Positions 8,649 through 17,707 of a stretch of DNA of 64,000 nucleotides are shown here, piece after piece. The notes under the pieces were generated by a model that saw only the letters and a program-made list of their open reading frames with translations, was not told where the DNA came from and searched no databases. Numbering within the stretch: position 1 is the stretch's first letter; each line of letters starts with the position of its first letter. The stretch lies in the NCBI RefSeq assembly GCF_904846185.1, contig NZ_CAJGZQ010000001.1:1-64000 (forward strand). Reading direction: 5' to 3'. The stretch comes from Psychrobacter immobilis (lineage in GTDB: Bacteria > Pseudomonadota > Gammaproteobacteria > Pseudomonadales > Moraxellaceae). The translations under genes were made by a program, and so were the position numbers.

Positions 8649-10028
8649 ATGAGCCAACACAGCAGTTCACTTACTGATCAAGCTACCAATGATGCTAGCG
8701 CAACAGCAGAGCATCAACCGCGTCAGAAACCACCGCACTATGAGCGTAGCGATGACTTGCGCGTCGTAATTACGGGTATGGGTGCATTGACACCTTTGGG
8801 ACTCGACGTCGATAGCTCATGGACTAAGCTGCTCAATGGTGATAGCGGCATCGCGCCAATTACACATTTTGATGCTACTGGCTATCGCGCTCAAATTGCT
8901 GGCGTGGTCAAAGATTTCGATGCCAAGCAATATATGAATGCCAAAGACGCGCGACGCTATGATGAATTTATTCATTATGGTATTGCTGCCTCTAGTATGG
9001 CATTACAGAATGCTGGTTTTATCGATGAAGTAAGTGCTGCTGATGCACCTGTACAAAATGTCAATCAAGAGCGATTCGGCATTATTTTAGGCTCAGGTAT
9101 TGGTGGTATCCAAACCATTGAAAACAGTCGCGATACGCTACGAGAGAAAGGCGCTATGAAAGTTTCGCCCTTTATCATTCCTGGCTCTATTGTGAATATG
9201 GCAGCAGGCTTAGTGGCGATTAAACATACCTTAAAAGGTCCCAACCTTGCGACATCGACGGCTTGTACCACCGCTACCCATGCGATGGGTCTCGCTGCAC
9301 GTTTGATTGCTTATGGTGACGCCGATGTCATGCTAGCAGGTGGAAGTGAAAAAGGCTCCAGCCCGCTTGGCATATCAGGTTTTGGTGCCATGCATGCCCT
9401 CTCAACTCGCAATGACGAACCGACCAAGGCGTCGCGTCCCTTTGACAAAGACCGTGATGGCTTTGTGCTCGGTGATGGCGCGGGTATGGTGGTGCTAGAA
9501 AGCCTCGCTCATGCCAAAGCACGCGGTGCAACCATACTGGCTGAACTGGTCGGCTTTGGGATGAGTGATGATGCCAGTCACATCACAGCACCGCCTGAAG
9601 ATGGCAGCGGTGCGGCACGAGCGATGCGTAATGCCCTAAATGATGCAGGCATTGAGCCATCGAGTGTTGGTTATGTCAATGCTCATGGCACCAGCACCCC
9701 TGCGGGTGATGTCGCTGAATCGATTGCTATTGAAACCGTTTTTGCCCCAATTAAAGACCGCATTTTGGTCAGCTCAACCAAATCGATGACGGGGCATTTG
9801 CTTGGTGCCGCGGGTGCTGTTGAAGCCATATTCACCGTCCTTGCCCTACAGCATCAGCATGTGCCACCCACCATTAATTTGGACAATGTGGAAGACAACT
9901 GTAACCTCGACTATGTCGCCAACCAATCGCGTAAAGTTGAAAACCTACACTATGCCGTATCCAATAGCTTTGGCTTTGGTGGTACCAATGGTTCGTTAGT
10001 ATTTGCGCGCTGGCCCGTGAATCACTAA
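8649..10028 (+). CDS. fabF: Beta-ketoacyl-ACP synthase II
   Basis: A 459-residue condensing enzyme that elongates acyl-ACP with malonyl-ACP. The catalytic triad is visible: Cys206 in STACTTATH, His346 in NAHGTSTPAGD and His383 in TKSMTGH with Lys378. The glycine-rich FGFGGTN is near the C-terminus. About 35 extra polar N-terminal residues precede the usual start of the fold (VVITGMGALTPLG), so translation may begin later, though codon use looks normal. It is not in a fab cluster here and may be one of several FabF-type paralogues. It ends before a terminator. Confidence 0.92.
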   Translation: MSQHSSSLTDQATNDASATAEHQPRQKPPHYERSDDLRVVITGMGALTPLGLDVDSSWTKLLNGDSGIAPITHFDATGYRAQIAGVVKDFDAKQYMNAKDARRYDEFIHYGIAASSMALQNAGFIDEVSAADAPVQNVNQERFGIILGSGIGGIQTIENSRDTLREKGAMKVSPFIIPGSIVNMAAGLVAIKHTLKGPNLATSTACTTATHAMGLAARLIAYGDADVMLAGGSEKGSSPLGISGFGAMHALSTRNDEPTKASRPFDKDRDGFVLGDGAGMVVLESLAHAKARGATILAELVGFGMSDDASHITAPPEDGSGAARAMRNALNDAGIEPSSVGYVNAHGTSTPAGDVAESIAIETVFAPIKDRILVSSTKSMTGHLLGAAGAVEAIFTVLALQHQHVPPTINLDNVEDNCNLDYVANQSRKVENLHYAVSNSFGFGGTNGSLVFARWPVNH

Positions 10029-10096
10029 GGTATAAAACTCACCATATCGGTCGTTGTAACCTTGGTGTCAGATTTGCTACGTTTGTCCACTTGCAG

Positions 10097-10134
10097 CCCC
10101 TTATCGTATTTGCGTATGATAAGGGGTAATTTTT
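10097..10134 (+). terminator. Terminator after fabF, abutting the next ribosome-binding site
   Basis: Stem CCCCTTATC.. / ..GATAAGGGG with one G-U pair, followed by TAATTTTT. The T-run runs directly into the TTGGAAC purine stretch before the ATG at 10144, so the next gene is either read through from fabF or uses a promoter that overlaps the hairpin. Confidence 0.8.
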
Positions 10135-10143
10135 GGAACATTT

Positions 10144-10998
10144 ATGGACGATACCATGTCAAGCTACTCATTTTCCCATCAGTTTTACCAGCGCTGGACG
10201 TGTGCGCCTGAGCCTATTCGCGCAGCTATTACCCAAGAGCTAAAAGACATCACCACCTTATTGCAAAACGATACCCCGTTTGAAAGCTTTGTCTTTAATA
10301 CTCATGATTTGGATACCCACATCGATGAGCTCTACGAAAACCATGAAGCGGAGCAAGCCATCGCTAAAGCCATTACTGACAAAAAAGCCGAAGAGCAAGC
10401 GACCGCAGAAAAACAGCAGCGAGAAGAACAACAAAAAGTAAAAGCGGCAGAGGATGCTAGATTAAAAGAAAGTGCTAGATTAAAAGAAGCAGCAGATACC
10501 GCGCAAAAAGAACAACAGAAAACTGAGCAAATAGCCGCTGAGAAGAAGAATATTGCTGATAAAACGACTGCTATGAATACCAATGATGCGAGTGATTCAG
10601 AATCGCTCAGCATTGATAACACGGTTGAAAAAAACCAAAATGTTGAAAAATCGGCTGCGACGCAATCTAATACTGATGATAACCTTGTTACCAGCTCTGA
10701 GAACAAAACCATCAGTGAACATGCTAATGTCACTCATGACAAGCATATCAATGACGATCACAGTATAAAAGCGGTCAATGACAAAGCCAGTGCCGCCATC
10801 AAACTGGTACTGAAAGATGCGAAACTGAGTACCACGCATCAAGAGATGATCCGTGAGTTGGAAATGCAAATTGATGACTATCTCAGTGAGCAAATGATGC
10901 TGATGTCTGAGAATTTAAAATCTTGGTTACGTGCTGAAGTGACTCAAAATCTAAGCGAAGATGAAGCAGGAACTGACAAAGAGTCTAAAAAAAGCTAA
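10144..10998 (+). CDS. Coiled-coil protein of unknown function
   Basis: The 284-residue protein is not a family I can name. Residues 1-65 form a globular-looking N-terminal part (FYQRWTCAPEPIRAAI). Residues about 66-140 are a charged Glu/Lys/Ala/Gln coiled coil with a short internal repeat (ARLKE-SARLKE-A), 141-210 are Ser/Asn/Asp-rich and probably disordered, and 215-284 are helical again. There is no signal peptide, so it is probably cytosolic. A second ATG at codon 5 is possible. It lies between two terminators and is likely monocistronic or attenuated read-through from fabF. Confidence 0.7.
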   Translation: MDDTMSSYSFSHQFYQRWTCAPEPIRAAITQELKDITTLLQNDTPFESFVFNTHDLDTHIDELYENHEAEQAIAKAITDKKAEEQATAEKQQREEQQKVKAAEDARLKESARLKEAADTAQKEQQKTEQIAAEKKNIADKTTAMNTNDASDSESLSIDNTVEKNQNVEKSAATQSNTDDNLVTSSENKTISEHANVTHDKHINDDHSIKAVNDKASAAIKLVLKDAKLSTTHQEMIRELEMQIDDYLSEQMMLMSENLKSWLRAEVTQNLSEDEAGTDKESKKS

Positions 10999-11058
10999 AC
11001 GCTGCGTCCTACGCATTACCCTTTAGCAATAAATCTTCAGTAATAAATTCCTAGTACT

Positions 11059-11092
11059 AAAAAACCCCCGTAAACTTTACGGGGGTTTTTTC
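11059..11092. terminator. Bidirectional terminator
   Basis: A long stem AAAACCCCCGTAA / TTACGGGGGTTTT with a minimal loop sits between the convergent coiled-coil gene and the aminopeptidase gene and has A- and T-runs on both sides. Confidence 0.92.
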
Positions 11093-11122
11093 ATTTTAGA
11101 TTCGTCGATATGAGCGTTTACT

Positions 11123-12940
11123 TTAGATAGCCTTAGTACGCTCAGTCAGCCAGTCAAGTGCCGCACCTTCAACGCGGTCTTTTAGCTCTGCATAGACTTG
11201 GCTATGATAATTATTCAACCAATCAATTTCGATTTGAGTCAATAATGACGACTCAATTAAACGGGTGTCAATTGGGCAATAAGTGACGGTCTCAAAATTA
11301 AGAAAATCGCCAAATTCCGTCTCTATTGGTTGGGCAACGCGTTTATTGACCATCAGGTTTTCAATACGGATACCGTATTTGCCTTCACGGTATAGACCTG
11401 GCTCATTACTTGAGATCATACCCTCTTTCATCGCACGCTCTTTCGGCATACTGGCACTATAAGCAATCACTTGTGGGCCTTCATGGACGTTCAAGAAATA
11501 ACCAACGCCATGACCAGTACCGTGACCATAATCCATCTGTGCCTGCCATAATGGTGCACGGCATATCGCATCGATGAGTGGTGAAGCGATACCATCAGGG
11601 AAATGCGCTTTTGCTAAGGCAATATGGGCTTTGAGTACGGTGGTAAAGTCACGTTTTTGTTCGCTGCTTACCTGTCCAATACCGACCACACGCGTGATAT
11701 CAGTCGTGCCGTTTTGATACTGAGCGCCTGAGTCAATGAGCAATAAACCACCTTCACCTTCATTGACATCAAGGTAGCTGAATTTTTCTGGCGTTGCGCG
11801 ATAATGTGGCAGCGCACCATTTTCATTAAAGCCTGCGATAGTCGGGAAACTGGGCGATACATAATGTGGCTGCTGACTGCGCACGTCGATGAGCATACTA
11901 TCAACGTCCAGCTCGCTTAAACGCTCACCGTTTGCTAAACGCTGCTCAAATGCGGCAAAAAACTCACTTAATGCCGCGCCATCTTGACGCATGGCTTCAC
12001 GCACATGGTCGATATCAGCGTCAGATTTAACCGATTTTAGCAACGTACTTGGCGCCATTTGCTCAATAAAACCTATGCCATCGCCCATTTTAGATAACGT
12101 ACCCACTGCCACTTTACTTGGGTCTAATAGCAATAAGTCATCAGCAGTCAATGTGCCCAACGCATCTTGCACAGCGTCATAATCAGCAAGGGTGATACCG
12201 CTGTCTTTTAAGCTTTGTGCTATCTCGCTACTGACTTTATTATTATCGATAAACAATGTCGCGTCATTTTCGCTAATGAGCATATGTGCCAAAAACACAG
12301 GGTTATAATCAACATCAGCGCCACGTAAATTGGTCAACCAAGCAATATCGTCTAAGCTTGAAAGCAAGTGATGGGTTGCGCCTGCCTCAGCCATACCTGC
12401 GCGCACAGCGGCAAGTTTTGAGGTAGCAGACTGCGCGACAAACTGCGCATCGTGTTGATATAGACTGGCGGTTGGTAGCGCTGGACGATCGCTCCATATT
12501 TCTGTCAATACGTCACGCTCAGTGATTAACGTAATATCATTGGCATCAAAGGCATTTAACAATCTATCTTGCTCAGAGATAGACAATACATTGCCGTCGA
12601 CTGCCACGCTATCACCCTCAGCCAAATGCTCGGCGAGCCAATCAATATGATTTGGCTGACCCGGTGCAAGCTTCTCTAGGCTAATACCGGTACCTTCTAA
12701 TTGGTCAGCGGCATGTACCCAATAGCGGCTGTCCGTCCATAATCCAGCAAAATCAGCGGTAACAACGAGCGTACCGACTGAGCCTGTGAATCCTGATAAC
12801 CATAAGCGCGCTTGCCAATATTCTGGCAGGTACTCAGATAAATGCGGATCAGCAGACGGTACGATAATCGCGGTTAGATCTTGCGCGACCAACGCCTGAC
12901 GTAGGCTGTCGATACGATCGTGGATGCTTTGTTTATTCAT
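11123..12940 (-). CDS. Xaa-Pro aminopeptidase (M24B, aminopeptidase P family)
   Basis: The 605-residue protein has three parts as in the long eukaryote-like aminopeptidase P: two creatinase-N-type domains (about 1-310) and a C-terminal M24 metallopeptidase domain. Metal ligands are visible in LLIDSGAQYQNGTTDITR (two Asp), HGTGHGVG (His), SNEPGLY (Glu) and the later Glu in GIRIENLM. It releases N-terminal residues next to proline in the cytosol. It is a single gene preceded by about 400 bp without a gene. Confidence 0.93.
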   Translation of the reverse strand: MNKQSIHDRIDSLRQALVAQDLTAIIVPSADPHLSEYLPEYWQARLWLSGFTGSVGTLVVTADFAGLWTDSRYWVHAADQLEGTGISLEKLAPGQPNHIDWLAEHLAEGDSVAVDGNVLSISEQDRLLNAFDANDITLITERDVLTEIWSDRPALPTASLYQHDAQFVAQSATSKLAAVRAGMAEAGATHHLLSSLDDIAWLTNLRGADVDYNPVFLAHMLISENDATLFIDNNKVSSEIAQSLKDSGITLADYDAVQDALGTLTADDLLLLDPSKVAVGTLSKMGDGIGFIEQMAPSTLLKSVKSDADIDHVREAMRQDGAALSEFFAAFEQRLANGERLSELDVDSMLIDVRSQQPHYVSPSFPTIAGFNENGALPHYRATPEKFSYLDVNEGEGGLLLIDSGAQYQNGTTDITRVVGIGQVSSEQKRDFTTVLKAHIALAKAHFPDGIASPLIDAICRAPLWQAQMDYGHGTGHGVGYFLNVHEGPQVIAYSASMPKERAMKEGMISSNEPGLYREGKYGIRIENLMVNKRVAQPIETEFGDFLNFETVTYCPIDTRLIESSLLTQIEIDWLNNYHSQVYAELKDRVEGAALDWLTERTKAI

Positions 12941-13344
12941 AAAAGGTGTCCTTATTGATTTTAAAAAATAAGATTTGGAAAAATCATATTGTGAGGCGAC
13001 TATGGATAGTCGTCTTATTTGAGCGAGTAAACTGTTTTAAGCGTTAGTTATTCATCATTCATTGAATGCTCAGCATCTAAACCTGCGTAAGACGCTCAAT
13101 GTCTTAAAAATTAAAATGTTGTCAATGACCAGATAGATAAGGCTAACTACTGTTAAGAGCCTAATAGCATTACAGCAGAGCATCATTAGATGTTTGGGCG
13201 GAAAGCGAACTTTCAATAGCGTGGGGGCAATAACTTACTAAGTGTCACCATAAAACGTGCTACCAATCATGGTAACACGTCTCGCCATCTAACATTTTTG
13301 CTGGTATTGATATTGACCCTAAATCCGTTAACCGTGTGTCTGAA
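12941..13344. other. Intergenic region without a gene
   Basis: 404 bp between the aminopeptidase start and the peptide transporter end, both on the minus strand. Apart from one hairpin at 13255-13280 I see no supported feature. It probably carries the aminopeptidase promoter, but no strong -35/-10 pair stands out. Confidence 0.5.
13255..13280 (-). terminator. Weak terminator-like hairpin after the peptide transporter
   Basis: ACGTGCTACC / GGTAACACGT pair with one mismatch around a 6-nt loop. On the minus strand the stem is followed by TTTTATGG, a short T-run, which fits weak termination of the transporter gene. Confidence 0.5.
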
Positions 13345-14907
13345 TTAGCGCAGCGTATCTGCACGCTCGCTTTTTTGCAGCATATTATTGATCGGTTTGG
13401 CTAATGCCAATAAGACAACGGCTGTGACCACCAAAAAGATTGTCATCATCGTAAATAAGCCCGGCAACCCTTCGATCTTATCCGCTGATACTTGACCACC
13501 AAAGAACGCAGCAACCAAATTACCTAAAGCAAGAGAAGCAAAGAAAAGCCCCATCATCTGACCTTGCATGCCTTTTGGCGCAAGCTTAGTCATTGCAGAC
13601 AGACCAACAGGACTGAGCGCCAACTCACCAAGGGTCAGCAATAATAAACTACCCACTAACCATAAAGGTGAAGCCAATCCACCATCGCTAGTCAAAATGC
13701 TTTTTGAGGCAAATATCATCAAAGCAAAGCCTGCAGCGGCAAACAACATACCAAGCGCAAACTTTACCATACTATTTGGCTCAAGACCTCGATTGGCAAG
13801 CTTGACCCAGACAATGCTGATGATCGGTGCTAATATTAAAATAAATAAGGGATTAAGCGACTGGAACCAAATACTAGGCACTTCAAAGCCTAAAACATTC
13901 AGGTCTGTATAGCGATCAGCGAACAGGTTAAAAGACGTTGGCTGCTGCTCAAAGCTTGACCAAAATAGCGTCGAGCCGATGATTAAGATAAAACAAATTA
14001 ACAAACGCAGCTTGTCAGTTTTGTCCAATCGCGGTGAAATAAACATGACAGCAAAGTATAATATGACGACTGCTGCAATGAGGTAAGTCATATACTGAGC
14101 AACCATTTCAGGGTTAAATGGCATAACACCAGTCGACACTAAGACAGTAATGGCAGCAAGTAGCGCGAGAAACCCGCCAACCCAGCGACCTACATTTTTG
14201 AAACGTCCAGTCGTTTGTTCCCATTCAGGCGTAATGTTTTTGGCACGAGCATAACGATTTAAGGTTTTTTTAGCTGAAAAACGATAAATCAATAGTGAAG
14301 CTAACATGCCAAGACCACCGACACCAAAGCCTACATGCCACATCCCTTTTTCTTTAAATACGCCAACGATAAGGGCAGCCAGTAGCGCACCAATATTGAT
14401 ACCCATATAAAATAGAGTAAAGCCACTATCACGGCGTGCATCGCCTTTGGGGTACAACGTTCCGACCATCACAGAGATACAGGTTTTAAATAAGCCTGAA
14501 CCGAGAACGATACACATCAAACCCACAAAAAACAGCGTCATCCCAAGCATAGCGGATAGTGCGATACACAAATGACCAAGGGCGATAATAATACTACCCC
14601 ACCAGAGTGCACGCTCTTGACCGAGCCAATTATCAGCCAACCAGCCACCCGGTACTGCCGCTAAATATAACGAACCAGCAAAAATACCATAGATAGCAGA
14701 AGCTGTGACCTCATCGAAACCAAAACCGCCACTACCGACGGTCGCTACCATAAATAATACTAATAGTGGACGGATACTATAATAAGAGAATCGCTCCCAC
14801 ATTTCTGTGAAAAACAATGGACGTAGCGGCTTAGGGTGCCCCATAAATCCATTATCTAGTGCTGCCAATTCAGCAGCACTAGCCTCTGACTTTGATTCTG
14901 TACTCAT
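13345..14907 (-). CDS. POT family proton-dependent di/tripeptide transporter
   Basis: The 520-residue inner-membrane protein has about 14 hydrophobic helices and the POT/PTR2 signatures EMWERFSYYSIRPLLVL near the N-terminus (30-47) and FTLFYMGINIGALLA. The ExxER-type motif that couples proton binding is contained in EMWERF. It imports short peptides using the proton gradient and is of the DtpA/DtpB type. It is transcribed alone. Specificity beyond small peptides cannot be read from sequence. Confidence 0.93.
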   Translation of the reverse strand: MSTESKSEASAAELAALDNGFMGHPKPLRPLFFTEMWERFSYYSIRPLLVLFMVATVGSGGFGFDEVTASAIYGIFAGSLYLAAVPGGWLADNWLGQERALWWGSIIIALGHLCIALSAMLGMTLFFVGLMCIVLGSGLFKTCISVMVGTLYPKGDARRDSGFTLFYMGINIGALLAALIVGVFKEKGMWHVGFGVGGLGMLASLLIYRFSAKKTLNRYARAKNITPEWEQTTGRFKNVGRWVGGFLALLAAITVLVSTGVMPFNPEMVAQYMTYLIAAVVILYFAVMFISPRLDKTDKLRLLICFILIIGSTLFWSSFEQQPTSFNLFADRYTDLNVLGFEVPSIWFQSLNPLFILILAPIISIVWVKLANRGLEPNSMVKFALGMLFAAAGFALMIFASKSILTSDGGLASPLWLVGSLLLLTLGELALSPVGLSAMTKLAPKGMQGQMMGLFFASLALGNLVAAFFGGQVSADKIEGLPGLFTMMTIFLVVTAVVLLALAKPINNMLQKSERADTLR

Positions 14908-15261
14908 AACTTTATTCCTTTAAAGACCACTGTATTAACGACCAAATATATAATTATCCCGACAAGCGGTCATATAGGCGCATCATTGTTTCACTTGGAT
15001 ATAATCAAGTAAAGAAATAATTGGTCAATAATTACACAAATACCCACAAAAAAGCCCGCTATCATTGGCTGAAAGCGGGCTTTTATTTTTAGCATCAATG
15101 GCATTGATGACGATGCTGTTGTGCTTATGGTATTACAATAATATTGCCATAATACTTAGTTTTTGAGCAAAAACACTTAGGCTTTAAGCGAAAATACTTG
15201 GACTTTAAGCGAAGCGGTTTGTCGAGCCATACTTTAAAAAGGTAGCATCGACTTACGTATA
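14908..15261. other. Intergenic region with one terminator
   Basis: 354 bp between the transporter start and the acidic protein end. It contains the hairpin at 15049-15085 and near 15165-15215 a degenerate repetition (cttaggctttaagc... and cttggactttaagc...). Nothing else is supported. Confidence 0.5.
15049..15085. terminator. Terminator after the acidic membrane-anchored protein
   Basis: Stem AAAAGCCCGCT / AGCGGGCTTTT with a loop of about 13 nt and T-runs on both strands; on the minus strand it closes the 15262-15699 transcript. Confidence 0.85.
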
Positions 15262-15699
15262 TTACTGTGCGGCTACCGCTTCATCAGTGGTATCACCCGC
15301 TTCCAAATCACCGTCTGCTTGCTCAGCCGTTAGATCAGCATCTGCAACCGCAGTTTGACTAACTGTACCAGAAGCAGTTGCAGTACCAGCTTCTGCGGTA
15401 ACCACAGCGCTATCAGTATCGGTCGCTGGGGTGACGCTTGAATCTGCAGCAGTATCAGTCGCTGTAGCATCCGCAGCTACAGGTGCTGTTTCAGCTGGCG
15501 CAGTGTCTTCAGCAGCAATCGCTTCTGCTTCATCAGCTGCCGCTGACGTTTCGGTCGTCTCAGCAGTAATGTGCTCGCCTGCTGGACGCAAAAATCCAGA
15601 AATACCAATAAGTAAGACGATACCTAAAAATAAGGCAACACCGCCTAAAGCAAATAAGAACTCTTTCTTAGGGTTGTTTTCGACAATATGTTCTGACAT
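15262..15699 (-). CDS. Membrane-anchored acidic low-complexity protein
   Basis: The 145-residue protein has one hydrophobic segment (about 13-36, FLFALGGVALFLGIVLLIGI) preceded by a short charged N-terminus and followed by roughly 105 residues made almost only of Ala, Thr, Asp, Glu and Val. That points to an N-in membrane anchor with a disordered acidic tail in the periplasm. No family is recognised. It lies downstream of lnt on the same strand (180 bp). Acidic disordered tails are common in cold- and salt-adapted bacteria; that link is inference. Confidence 0.65.
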   Translation of the reverse strand: MSEHIVENNPKKEFLFALGGVALFLGIVLLIGISGFLRPAGEHITAETTETSAAADEAEAIAAEDTAPAETAPVAADATATDTAADSSVTPATDTDSAVVTAEAGTATASGTVSQTAVADADLTAEQADGDLEAGDTTDEAVAAQ

Positions 15700-15879
15700 A
15701 CCTTATCCACCTTGCACAAAATATTTAAAATATTGGTCTATTATATCGCAATTCGTACCGATTTGTTAAAACCCTTAAGTATTTAAAGGATTTATTATCA
15801 ACAAACTTTGCCACTCGCTTTTGTGGTTAATTCTCTTAACTCATTCGAGCGATTCATTATCACTGGTAATAATAGCCAG

Positions 15880-17463
15880 TTATTTTAGCGACTTACCCAA
15901 ATGCGGTTGCGGCATCCCACGCTTACCAAAGTAGCTCAAGACAAATAACAGCGTAATGATAAAGAGAATCGGATAATTACCGAAGCTCATAAAAGGTGTA
16001 TTACCAACCCGCGCCTGAACATCACCGCGCAATACGGTGCGCTCAAACTGCGGTGCACGCTCGACGATACGACCTTTATGATCGATGATCGCTGTCACGC
16101 CCGTATTGGTCGCGCGCATAAACCAACGCCCATTCTCTAGCGCGCGCATCTGCACCATTTGCAGATGTTGCAATGGACCTGCCGACGTACCAAACCAAGC
16201 ATCGTTTGAGATGGTCAATAAGAAGTCCGTGCCAATCGCGTTTTTACGAGTGGTATCAGGGTAAGCCACTTCATAACAGACTGCTGAGCCCAAATTATGA
16301 CCACGTACACGCAGCGGTGATTGGTTGTCACTACCACGACTATAGCTCATGATTTCTTGACTACCAGCAAGGTTTGGCAAGATATCTAACATGCCTTCGA
16401 AGGGAATATATTCACCAAATGGTACCAGGCGCTGCTTTTTATACATGCCCTCAGCGTCACTACCTAGCGCAACCACGCTATTATAAAATGGCGGATATTT
16501 ATCCGTTTTTGGGTCAAAGTTTTCTAAATCTCTATAAGGAATACCTGTTACCCATGTGGTATCTGTTTCTTTGGCCATTTTAACCATTTCACTGATAAAG
16601 CCAATCGCTTCATCTTGAAACATAGGAATCGAGGATTCTGGCCATAAGACGATATCGCGATCCCACTCAGTACTGGTCAGAGTTGCATAAATTTTCAGGG
16701 TTTCTATTTGATATTCGGTGAGCCATTTTAAATCTTGTGGAATATTACCTTGGATTAAGGACACGGACAAATCAGGCGTACCTTTTGGTTTCGTCCATTG
16801 CGGATTAATCAACCATAACGCGCTGCTAATTACCAACAATGCTATCGACGGAATCATATAGCCGCCACGGCGACGCAATAGCTCAACCAAACTGGCTGCC
16901 AATAATACCGCCACAAAAGACACTGCAAAGACGCCAGCGACTGGTGCTAATGACGATAACCAATACTGCTCCGTAAAGGCATAACCGACAAACAACCACG
17001 GGAATCCAGTGAACAGCCACGTTTTCAACCACTCTTGGAGTATCCATAGCGCCGCAAACGACAACGGCTGACGACCGACTATACGGTTGAAAACCAACGC
17101 CAAAAAGCCATGGAATAACCCCATGCCCAGACCCATCAGCGCAATCATAATCAGCGCAAGCCATGCTGGCGTATCGCCATAGACATGAATAGAGGTGTAT
17201 AACCAAAATGCACCAACGCACCAAAGTCCCGTACCATAAGCCTGACCGATAAGAAAAGCACGCTTGCCACTCATATCAGGCATCAGTAAGGCATATAAAA
17301 TAGCAGGCGACACTAGCGCCAGTGGCCAAATGCCATAAGGCGCCAGTGCAAATATAAACACCGCACCTGCCAACAACGCAATCAATACCGTCAGCGCTAT
17401 AGGCAAACCCTTGGGCTTATCAGGGTTCAGGCGTTTTTGTAAATCAACAGTAGACAGGCGCAT
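15880..17463 (-). CDS. lnt: Apolipoprotein N-acyltransferase
   Basis: The 527-residue inner-membrane enzyme adds the third acyl chain to the N-terminal Cys of lipoproteins. An N-terminal block of membrane helices (about 20-220) is followed by a periplasmic nitrilase domain with catalytic Glu276 (LWPESS), Lys343 (YKKQRLVPFGEY) and Cys396 (GSAVCYE). Length is normal (about 510-530). corC lies upstream on the same strand, the usual ybeX-lnt pair, but a terminator-like hairpin separates them here. Confidence 0.97.
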   Translation of the reverse strand: MRLSTVDLQKRLNPDKPKGLPIALTVLIALLAGAVFIFALAPYGIWPLALVSPAILYALLMPDMSGKRAFLIGQAYGTGLWCVGAFWLYTSIHVYGDTPAWLALIMIALMGLGMGLFHGFLALVFNRIVGRQPLSFAALWILQEWLKTWLFTGFPWLFVGYAFTEQYWLSSLAPVAGVFAVSFVAVLLAASLVELLRRRGGYMIPSIALLVISSALWLINPQWTKPKGTPDLSVSLIQGNIPQDLKWLTEYQIETLKIYATLTSTEWDRDIVLWPESSIPMFQDEAIGFISEMVKMAKETDTTWVTGIPYRDLENFDPKTDKYPPFYNSVVALGSDAEGMYKKQRLVPFGEYIPFEGMLDILPNLAGSQEIMSYSRGSDNQSPLRVRGHNLGSAVCYEVAYPDTTRKNAIGTDFLLTISNDAWFGTSAGPLQHLQMVQMRALENGRWFMRATNTGVTAIIDHKGRIVERAPQFERTVLRGDVQARVGNTPFMSFGNYPILFIITLLFVLSYFGKRGMPQPHLGKSLK

Positions 17464-17640
17464 AGCAGTTATCCAAAACCATATTTTTCAAAATTTTAAG
17501 CGTCAACATTCAGATGAAAACCAAGCTGAAGCAGACCGTATTGTGTTTTGTACAGCATCTAAAAGTTAAACCCGCCCATGATACCAGTCTCAACCCATTA
17601 ATAGGTAACATTGCGTAGCAAATACCCAATAGCAAACACA

Positions 17641-17670
17641 AAAAAAACACGACCGCAATCGTGTTTTTTT
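17641..17670. terminator. Terminator/attenuator between corC and lnt
   Basis: A perfect 12-bp stem AAAAAAACACGA / TCGTGTTTTTTT with a 6-nt loop. On the minus strand it lies 38 bp after the corC stop and before lnt, so lnt transcription depends on read-through or on a promoter between 17464 and 17640. Confidence 0.9.
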
Positions 17671-17707
17671 GAGTATATCAAACAATGTTTAGGTCGCTAT
17701 CGACACA

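Noticed and set aside
10332-10733. 133-residue minus-strand open frame, Ser/Phe/Cys-rich
   Set aside because: It is the antisense of the Glu/Lys/Ala-rich coiled-coil gene and has no ribosome-binding site; the composition follows from the reverse strand of GAA/AAA-rich codons.
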